This document shows positions 15,964 to 21,612 of a stretch of 21,612 nt of DNA, one piece after another. Origin of the DNA: Acholeplasmatales bacterium (GTDB taxonomy: Bacteria > Bacillota_I > Bacilli_A > Acholeplasmatales > Anaeroplasmataceae); assembly GCA_024681175.1 (NCBI GenBank), contig JAILBI010000274.1:1-21612 (forward strand), written 5' to 3'. The notes below the pieces were generated by a model that was given only the letters and a program-made list of their open reading frames with translations, did no database searches and was not told the origin of the DNA. The stretch's first letter is position 1, and every line of letters starts with the position of its first letter. The position numbers and the translations under genes are program-made.

Positions 15964-18130
15964 AATTATTTTTTAAAGATAAGCTTAATTTATGCTTATC
16001 ATAATCTATTTCTTTAACATAAACATGCAAATTATCGCCTACAGTGAATTTATCAAGTAGGTTGGCTCCTCTTGGTAGTCCTGTTTCAGAAATGTGTAAT
16101 AAACCGTTATATTTAACGCCAAGATCAATAAATAGACCAAATGGTAGGATACTTCTTACTATACCATCTAGATCATCACCTATTTTTAAATCCTCAAAGC
16201 TCATTATATTAGATCTTAAATTTAATCCAGGATATGTATCTCTTTCATCTCTTAATGGCTGTGTTAAGCCATCAATAATGATATTTAATGTATATATATC
16301 TGTATCTAATTCTTTTAATAATTCATCCTTATTTAAATTATCTAAAGCTTCCTTTAAATAATCTTTTCCTATATCAGATTTATCTAATTTAACCTTTTTT
16401 AATAATTTTTCAGCAATTTTATAGCTTTCAGGATGAATACCTGTCATATCAAGTGGCTCTTCACCTTGTCTTATTCTTAAGAATCCTGCACACATTAAAT
16501 AAGCCTTAGGTCCTAGCTTTTTAACCTTATTTAATTCTTTTCTATTTTTAAAGCCACCATTTTGTTCACGATATTCAATAATATTTTTAGATATAGTCTT
16601 ATTTAATCCTGATACATAAGATAATAATGAATAAGAAGCTCTATTTAAATCTACTCCAACACTATTTACTGCATCAATCATTACATTATCAAGTGCATCT
16701 GATAACATATTTTGATCTACATCATGCTGATACTCACCTACACCAATTGATTTAGGATCAATTTTACAAAGCTCACTCATCGCATCCTCACATCTTCTTG
16801 CGATAGAAATTGCAGAACGCTTCTCAAGTGATAAATCAGGGAATTCTTCAATCGCAACATCAGATGCACTATATACAGATGCACCAGCTTCTGATACCAT
16901 TGCATATTTAACATCTAATTTATTTTCATTAATTATATCTGCAACAAATACTTCAGTTTCTCTTCCTGCGGTACCATTACCAATTACAATTAAATTAACA
17001 TGATATTTTTTAATTAAATCTATAATTGTCTTTTTAGATTTTAATACATCATCTTGATTTGCTTTAGTATTTTCTTTTCTTTCATTAGGGTAAATAACAC
17101 CAATTGTTAAAACCTTACCAATTTCATCAATTACTGCATATTTGCATCCTGTTCTATATGCAGGATCTATTCCTAATACAACCATATCCTTTAAAGGCTT
17201 TTGCATAATTAAAGGCTTTAAATTCTTTTTAAATACCTCAATAGATTCTATATCAGCCTTTTCTTTTAAAATAGATCTTATTTCACGAGAAATTGCAGGT
17301 GCAATTAATCTTTGATAAGAATCTTTTATAGATTCTTCTAAAATATCTTTAAATATTGTTTCTCTAAATATTATTTTATATTTTAAATAATCTACATCTC
17401 TTTCAGGCTGGAGGATAACATTAACTGTTAATACCTTTTCATCTTCAGCTCTATTTATAGCTAAAACCTGATATGATTTAATATATTTTAATAAGAATTC
17501 CTTATCATAATATACTTTATATTTTTCTTCAGGATCAGTATCTTTTTTCTTTTTAGTTACAATCTTACCATAATTTAAGGCATGATCTCTTATATATGAA
17601 CGATAATTAGCATTATCAGATATTATTTCCGCAATAATATATTTTACATTTTCTATAACTGTTTCTTCATTTTTAGTTTTTTCATTAACATATTTATTTA
17701 TTATTTCAAGAGGATTACCAAATTTAGGACAAGTCATAATAAATTTAGCTAAATCTAATAAACCCATTTCAATACCAATACTAGCTTTAGTTTTCTTCTT
17801 TTCCTTAAATGGTCTATAAATATCTTCAAGCTCTATTAATTTTTCACAGCTATCAATTTTATTTTTTAATTCATCTGTTAATAATCCTTTTTCATTAATA
17901 AGATTTTTAATAGATTCCTTTTTAGCATCTAAATTAATTTGATAATTATATAATTTTTCTATTTCTCTTATTTGATTTTCATCAAGACCTGATGTAACTT
18001 CCTTTCTATATCTTGCGATAAAGGGAACAGTACAATCATCATTTAATAATTCTAATGTCTTAATTACAGATTCTTCTTTAATATTTAATTCTTTAGCAAC
18101 CTTTATAATAAGCTCTTCTTTAATATCCAT
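15962..18130 (-). CDS. tex: Tex family RNA-binding transcriptional accessory protein
   Basis: The 722 residues match the family (700-780). The expected domains are in order: helical N-terminus with FIARYRKEVTSGLDENQ (about 36-53), a YqgF/RNase-H-like domain starting VLGIDPAYRTGCKYAV (about 316), a helix-hairpin-helix pair with VDLNRASYSLLSYVSGL and FKNRKELNKVKKLGPKAY (about 490-560), and a C-terminal S1 domain with IGDDLDGIVRSILPFGLFID and YNGLLHISE (about 650-720). Tex binds nucleic acids and is linked to transcription and RNA turnover; its exact role in Bacillota is unsettled. AAAGGAGAG precedes the ATG, but only about 10 bases separate that start from the U tract of a terminator-like hairpin, leaving no room for its own promoter. 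It may depend on read-through from the upstream gene or on a promoter inside it. Confidence 0.95.
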   Translation of the reverse strand: MDIKEELIIKVAKELNIKEESVIKTLELLNDDCTVPFIARYRKEVTSGLDENQIREIEKLYNYQINLDAKKESIKNLINEKGLLTDELKNKIDSCEKLIELEDIYRPFKEKKKTKASIGIEMGLLDLAKFIMTCPKFGNPLEIINKYVNEKTKNEETVIENVKYIIAEIISDNANYRSYIRDHALNYGKIVTKKKKDTDPEEKYKVYYDKEFLLKYIKSYQVLAINRAEDEKVLTVNVILQPERDVDYLKYKIIFRETIFKDILEESIKDSYQRLIAPAISREIRSILKEKADIESIEVFKKNLKPLIMQKPLKDMVVLGIDPAYRTGCKYAVIDEIGKVLTIGVIYPNERKENTKANQDDVLKSKKTIIDLIKKYHVNLIVIGNGTAGRETEVFVADIINENKLDVKYAMVSEAGASVYSASDVAIEEFPDLSLEKRSAISIARRCEDAMSELCKIDPKSIGVGEYQHDVDQNMLSDALDNVMIDAVNSVGVDLNRASYSLLSYVSGLNKTISKNIIEYREQNGGFKNRKELNKVKKLGPKAYLMCAGFLRIRQGEEPLDMTGIHPESYKIAEKLLKKVKLDKSDIGKDYLKEALDNLNKDELLKELDTDIYTLNIIIDGLTQPLRDERDTYPGLNLRSNIMSFEDLKIGDDLDGIVRSILPFGLFIDLGVKYNGLLHISETGLPRGANLLDKFTVGDNLHVYVKEIDYDKHKLSLSLKNN

Positions 18131-18142
18131 ATTCTCTCCTTT

Positions 18143-18169
18143 AAAAAAATCCCCAATAATATGGGGATT
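18143..18169 (-). terminator. Terminator-like hairpin directly before the tex ribosome-binding site
   Basis: Minus-strand AATCCCC and GGGGATT pair around an 8-base loop and run into seven T. The next bases are the tex Shine-Dalgarno AAAGGAG. It closes the operon ending with the 294-aa gene and may act as a leaky terminator or attenuator for tex. Confidence 0.7.
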
Positions 18170-18175
18170 AATTTA

Positions 18176-19060
18176 TTATTCTTCATCATCTTCAAAATCT
18201 TGATTCATATAATGAATAGAATTTGCAATTCTCTTTTCAAATTCATTTGCGGCACCAAGTGAAATAGATGGAGCTAAATAAATTGAAATTCCTGAATCTG
18301 TTTTATCTTTATCATATTTTTTATATTTAGTAGTTGATTCGCCTCTATCATAACCACTGTAGGCTCTTGTAAATTTGCCTTCTGTAGCTTTAAAAAGTGA
18401 GAACATTGTAGTTCTAGTATCTGTAGATTCATCATCAGATGATGAGCCACCAAATTTTACATCTGATAAAAGACTAATGTTATCATTCGCACTTTTATTA
18501 CTTGTATCAACAATAAATAATTGAACATCATCATCAGTATTTGGATGATTTTCATTATATAAATCAATTTGATATTGTAATTCAATTAATGCTTTATAAA
18601 CACGTTCATCAACTTCTGATTTTAAATTATTATCATCTTCTTCATCTTCATCAGTTTTATAATAATCTTCTGGATAAAATTTAGTTACATCAATTGCGAA
18701 AACAAATGCATATTCAATTGTATTAAAATCAAAATTATCATCCTTTATCGCATCATGATTATTTGATGTTTCCATAATTAAACCAGCATAACTAATTTTC
18801 TTAAAATTTACTTCATAATCCTCAGTATCAGAAACTTTATATGTTGCGGAAATATTGAAATAATCAGGATGTTCATGTGTTGTATCTTCTGAAGAATCAT
18901 TTGTTAATACAATAGGAAGTATAATTGCACATGCAATACCTACTAATAATACTGATACTATTATCCAAAATATTTTTTTATGTAATAAACGCTTAAAGCC
19001 ATATTCTCTTTTTTGACCTTTGGTAGCTTTATTTGATACTTTTCTTACAATTTTTGCCAA
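18176..19060 (-). CDS. Single-pass membrane protein with acidic extracellular domain, possibly thioredoxin-like without CxxC
   Basis: The 294 residues read from a TTG start, chosen because GGAG lies 10 bases upstream; the nearby ATG is in another frame. A Lys/Arg-rich cytoplasmic tail (1-29) precedes one TM segment (about 30-52), so the rest faces outward. The outer part is acidic and ends FEDDEE. The order of predicted strands, YAFVFAIDVTKF, then a helix ERVYKALIELQYQIDLYNE, DVQLFIVDTSN, a KFGGSSS turn, TTMFSLFKATEGKFTRAYSG, resembles the strand-helix-strand and 'PTLxxFKxGK' layout of thioredoxin folds. There is no cysteine pair, so redox activity is not expected. That resemblance is only by eye. 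It follows whiA by a 76-bp gap with its own likely promoter and precedes tex across a hairpin. No function is assigned. Confidence 0.65.
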   Translation of the reverse strand: MAKIVRKVSNKATKGQKREYGFKRLLHKKIFWIIVSVLLVGIACAIILPIVLTNDSSEDTTHEHPDYFNISATYKVSDTEDYEVNFKKISYAGLIMETSNNHDAIKDDNFDFNTIEYAFVFAIDVTKFYPEDYYKTDEDEEDDNNLKSEVDERVYKALIELQYQIDLYNENHPNTDDDVQLFIVDTSNKSANDNISLLSDVKFGGSSSDDESTDTRTTMFSLFKATEGKFTRAYSGYDRGESTTKYKKYDKDKTDSGISIYLAPSISLGAANEFEKRIANSIHYMNQDFEDDEE

Positions 19061-19096
19061 AGTTAATCATCTCCAAATCTAAAATAAATCAAAGAT

Positions 19097-19125
19097 ATTT
19101 TATCATAATATTATATTATATACAA
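19097..19125 (-). promoter_or_regulatory. Possible promoter of the 294-aa membrane protein gene
   Basis: Minus-strand TTGTAT (19120-19125) and TAAAAT (19097-19102) are 17 bp apart in the gap after whiA. The region is very AT-rich, so chance matches are common. Confidence 0.45.
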
Positions 19126-19136
19126 TAATATAAAAT

Positions 19137-20057
19137 TTATCTTTTTTTATATTCTTCTGCAATTTCCTTAAGCTTTCTTAATCTATGATTTAATCCAGAT
19201 TTTGAAAGCTTAGGGTCAAATTCATCATGAATAATAGATAATAATTCCTCTAGGGAATATTCAGGATAATCAAGACGAACCTTCATAACCATTAAAAGCT
19301 TTTGATCAAGCTTTTGTAATGGATAATTATATTCTAAATATTTCAAATATTTAATTTGTTCCTTACTAGATTTATTAGTTTTAGCTTGATTTGCTACATC
19401 TAAATTAATACTTCTTTTTAAAGTAGTTCTAATCTCTCTTGTGATTAAAACATTTTCAAAATAATTAAGCTTTGTAGATGCCCCTATTAAATATAAGAAA
19501 TCTCTTACCTCTGACATCTTTTTTAAATATAAAACATAATAAGCTTTTCTTTTCGCAATTCTTGCATTTAATTCAAAAGAATTAATTAATGATTGTAAAA
19601 ATAATATTTCATTTGAATCCTCTGATGATATTTCAAGATGAATACTTTTACCATTAGGATCTGCACAAGATCCCTTCATTAAGAATGCTCCTCTTAAATA
19701 GCTTTGTTTTTCTTCTTCACTTAATTCATTATGATTTAATGTTTGCGACTTCATTAAAGATAAATCATCAATTATTATATCAGCACCATTAGTTATAATT
19801 ATTTCATATGTTTTTCTTTTATTAAAACGATTAACAATTCTTTCAACAAGCTCATATTCAAATTGATAAAATTCTTTTAATGTAGCTAAAAATCTTCTAA
19901 TAATACCTAATGTAGGTGCATCAAATGTAAGCTTTCTTGGAATTAAAGAAATCTCAGATGAAATTCTTAACATTGATTCAAGCTCAAGCTTCTTTTCAGC
20001 TTTATTATTAACTTTAAATGTTAAAATATCTTCCTTTAATTCCTGAGTAAAGCTCAT
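19137..20057 (-). CDS. whiA: WhiA, DNA-binding protein of the LAGLIDADG-like/HTH family
   Basis: The 306 residues match the family (about 310). The N-terminal LAGLIDADG-homing-endonuclease-like domain contains SYLRGAFLMKGSCADPNG and the following LEISSEDSNEI. The C-terminal HTH region has RRSINLDVANQ-type and YSLEELLSIIHDEFDPKLSK segments followed by SGLNHRLRKLKEIAE. WhiA regulates sporulation genes in actinobacteria. In non-sporulating and low-GC Bacillota it affects chromosome segregation, cell division and metabolism, and the nuclease site is not functional. The ATG is 1 base after the Lgt-HAD stop, with GGAG inside that gene's end, which implies co-transcription and coupling. In Bacillus whiA sits with rapZ and yvcK; those genes are not adjacent on either side here. 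Confidence 0.95.
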   Translation of the reverse strand: MSFTQELKEDILTFKVNNKAEKKLELESMLRISSEISLIPRKLTFDAPTLGIIRRFLATLKEFYQFEYELVERIVNRFNKRKTYEIIITNGADIIIDDLSLMKSQTLNHNELSEEEKQSYLRGAFLMKGSCADPNGKSIHLEISSEDSNEILFLQSLINSFELNARIAKRKAYYVLYLKKMSEVRDFLYLIGASTKLNYFENVLITREIRTTLKRSINLDVANQAKTNKSSKEQIKYLKYLEYNYPLQKLDQKLLMVMKVRLDYPEYSLEELLSIIHDEFDPKLSKSGLNHRLRKLKEIAEEYKKR

Positions 20058-20058
20058 T

Positions 20059-21612
20059 TTATTCTCCTACAATTTTTAATACTTCAGATAAATTATCTAC
20101 TACATAATCAGGCTTACATTCAAGCATGATTTCAGGATTTTTAATATATAATACTCCACATGATTTTACATTAGCTGCCTTAGCGGCTGTAATATCATTT
20201 TTAGTATCACCTATATAAATAACTCTTGATAAATCAAATTCTTCTTTTTTATCTTCTTTAACTTCTTCTTTATTTTCTACTTCATTTTCTTCAATAGAAA
20301 CAGTTTCTTCCACTTTTTCTTCGTCATTAGAAGATTCTTCTTTAATCTCTTCTTGTGTATCTTCAGTTGAAGTTTTTTCTAAAGTCTCTTCTTGTGAAGA
20401 TTCTTCTACAGCTGGAGTTTCTTCTACGACTGGAGTTTCTTCAGTTTTTTCTTCTTTTGCATCTTCATTTGAACTTAACATCTTTACTGCAAGTAAGATA
20501 CCTTCAGGATCTGGTTTAGGATTTTTAACCTTATCTTCAGATATTACTACATCGATATATTCTAAAAGACCAAATACTTCTAAGCCATGAGTTAATAAAT
20601 TAGATTTTTTAGATGATACTACGGCAGTTTTAATGCCTCTTCTTTTTAAATTTTCAAGCATTTCCTTTGCACCAGGGAATGGCTTTGCCATTTGATCGTG
20701 CATTTTTTCATTAAATTCACGATAATATGCAATCATTTCATTTAATTCTTCTTCATCTTTTGCATATCTTGAAAATGTTTGTTTTAATGTTGGTCCAAAG
20801 AATGTTTCTAATTCTTCATCCTTTAATATATAATCTGGTCTAAATTTAGAAAATGTGTGAATAAATGATTCAAATATTAATTTTTTAGAATCTATTAATG
20901 TTCCATCATTATCAAATATAACAATGTCAAATTTATTTCTATCCTTAACTGGATTTGATAAGCCTAGATATCTTTCTTTAGGTCCAAAGAATGTTTTTAA
21001 TACTAAGAAGGCACTACCTAATAATACAAATAAGACACTTATTGCGATACTTACAGGAATAGGTCCTAGCATTAATGGCTCAGAAACACCACTATTTAAT
21101 CTTAATGATTCTGTAATTATTCTTACTGAGCCATACCAAATTAAATAGATACCTATTAAATCTCCATGTCTTAGCTTTCTAAATTTTCTTCTCATTACAA
21201 GCATGAAAATAACGCCACATAAATTTAATAATGCTTCATATAAGAATACAGGATGGCGGAATGCACCATCAATATACATATTAGTTCCTAATATTGGTAT
21301 ATTTTTTAAAAAATTAATACCAAACTCACTTGTTACCTCTGGTCCATATAATTCATGATTAAAGAAATTACCAAATCTACCAAATATTTGTCCAATCAAT
21401 ATACCAGGGGCAAGTAAATCTAATACTCTATAAAAATTTATATTCCTTATTCTACATACAACATAAATAGTAATAAGCGCGGCAATAATACCACCTTGAA
21501 TACCTAAGCCCTGTAGACCTATAAACTGTCCATTTCTAAATCCTAATACTTCACCAAAGGAATGGAAATCTGATGCATTAAATATAACATACCATAATCT
21601 TGCACCAATGAT
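20059..21612 (-). CDS. lgt: Fusion of prolipoprotein diacylglyceryl transferase (Lgt) and PpaX-like HAD phosphatase; 5' end outside window
   Basis: The frame is open through the right edge; 517 residues are visible. The first part is Lgt: GARLWYVIF, GLGIQGGIIAALI, the signature GRFGNFFNHELYG (21343-21381) and HGDLIGIYLIWYGSVRIITE. Lgt transfers diacylglyceryl from phosphatidylglycerol to lipobox cysteines. After the last TM segment and a linker (GPKERYLGLSN) comes a complete HAD domain: DNDGT nucleophile motif (near 20908), VVSSKK motif II, VKNPKPDPEG motif III and IGDTKND motif IV. FIHTFSKF, FFGPTL and YREFN point to PpaX, the pyrophosphatase encoded near lgt and hprK in Bacillus. A Glu-rich insertion lies between motifs III and IV. 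No stop or start codon with a ribosome-binding site was seen at the junction. The fusion is read from one continuous frame; a sequencing artefact is the main alternative. Confidence 0.88.
   Translation of the reverse strand: MIGARLWYVIFNASDFHSFGEVLGFRNGQFIGLQGLGIQGGIIAALITIYVVCRIRNINFYRVLDLLAPGILIGQIFGRFGNFFNHELYGPEVTSEFGINFLKNIPILGTNMYIDGAFRHPVFLYEALLNLCGVIFMLVMRRKFRKLRHGDLIGIYLIWYGSVRIITESLRLNSGVSEPLMLGPIPVSIAISVLFVLLGSAFLVLKTFFGPKERYLGLSNPVKDRNKFDIVIFDNDGTLIDSKKLIFESFIHTFSKFRPDYILKDEELETFFGPTLKQTFSRYAKDEEELNEMIAYYREFNEKMHDQMAKPFPGAKEMLENLKRRGIKTAVVSSKKSNLLTHGLEVFGLLEYIDVVISEDKVKNPKPDPEGILLAVKMLSSNEDAKEEKTEETPVVEETPAVEESSQEETLEKTSTEDTQEEIKEESSNDEEKVEETVSIEENEVENKEEVKEDKKEEFDLSRVIYIGDTKNDITAAKAANVKSCGVLYIKNPEIMLECKPDYVVDNLSEVLKIVGE
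20239..20475 (-). other. Glu-rich low-complexity insertion in the HAD domain of the Lgt fusion
   Basis: About 77 residues hold 30 Glu plus Lys, Thr, Ser and Val in imperfect VEETP / EESS / EEKVEE-type units. It sits between HAD motif III (KPDPEG) and motif IV (GDTKND), where close homologues have a short connector of about 20 residues. It is probably disordered and cytoplasmic. Confidence 0.8.

Noticed and set aside
16044..16361. Plus-strand frame of 105 codons opposite the tex S1 domain
   Set aside because: Antisense shadow of conserved S1/HhH sequence.
21397..21399. Translation start of Lgt at this TTG
   Set aside because: It falls inside the conserved Lgt sequence (APGILIGQIFGRFGN). The frame continues upstream with further Lgt motifs to the window edge, so the real start is outside.

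Overview
The window comes from an AT-rich, Gram-positive-type member of the Bacillota (Erysipelotrichia / RF39-like Bacilli rather than a true mycoplasma). The evidence is WhiA, Lgt, a CcpA-type cre box, purine-rich Shine-Dalgarno sequences (AAGGAG) and intrinsic terminators with U tracts. TGA is used as a stop (walJ) and Trp is TGG, which argues for the standard bacterial code rather than the Mycoplasma code. No tRNA, rRNA, insertion sequence, prophage or CRISPR array is visible. The composition looks uniform and chromosomal.

Layout. (1) 1-1839, minus, open at the left edge: a secreted pectinase with a beta-sandwich-like module, a poly-Ser linker, a pectin methylesterase, a second poly-Ser linker and the start of a parallel-beta-helix pectate lyase. 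Its promoter is well formed and carries a cre box over the -35. (2) 2016-2865, minus: stand-alone CinA C-terminal amidohydrolase (pncC) overlapping a four-TM protein. (3) 2905-3071: two terminators with a possible gene remnant between them. (4) 3079-7519, minus: uxaB-uxaA-uxaC operon with its own promoter and an operator-like dyad. (5) 7689-9347, minus: walJ, rlmH and a small coiled-coil membrane protein. (6) 9478-15926, the only plus-strand genes: two very large paralogous lipoproteins in tandem, most like expanded PrsA/SurA-type foldases. (7) 15962-18130, minus: tex, convergent with the lipoproteins across a shared terminator and preceded by a terminator-like hairpin that runs into its ribosome-binding site. 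(8) 18176-21612, minus: a membrane-anchored acidic protein, whiA, and an Lgt fused to a PpaX-like HAD phosphatase (open at the right edge).

How it fits together. The pectinase would de-esterify and cleave pectin outside the cell. UxaC, UxaB and UxaA would convert the released galacturonate (and glucuronate) towards 2-keto-3-deoxygluconate. No uronate transporter, KDG kinase or KDPG aldolase is in view. The cre box predicts glucose repression of the pectinase, and the PpaX-like domain belongs to the same HPr-kinase/CcpA circuit in relatives. Lgt is the enzyme that would lipidate the two giant lipoproteins, whose likely job is folding or holding exported proteins.

Most unusual items: the tandem giant lipoproteins, which appear to hold two degenerate foldase units each and Asp-rich loops that include an exact TSP3-type calcium motif; the Lgt-HAD fusion with a Glu-rich insertion inside the HAD core; and the hairpin abutting the tex start.
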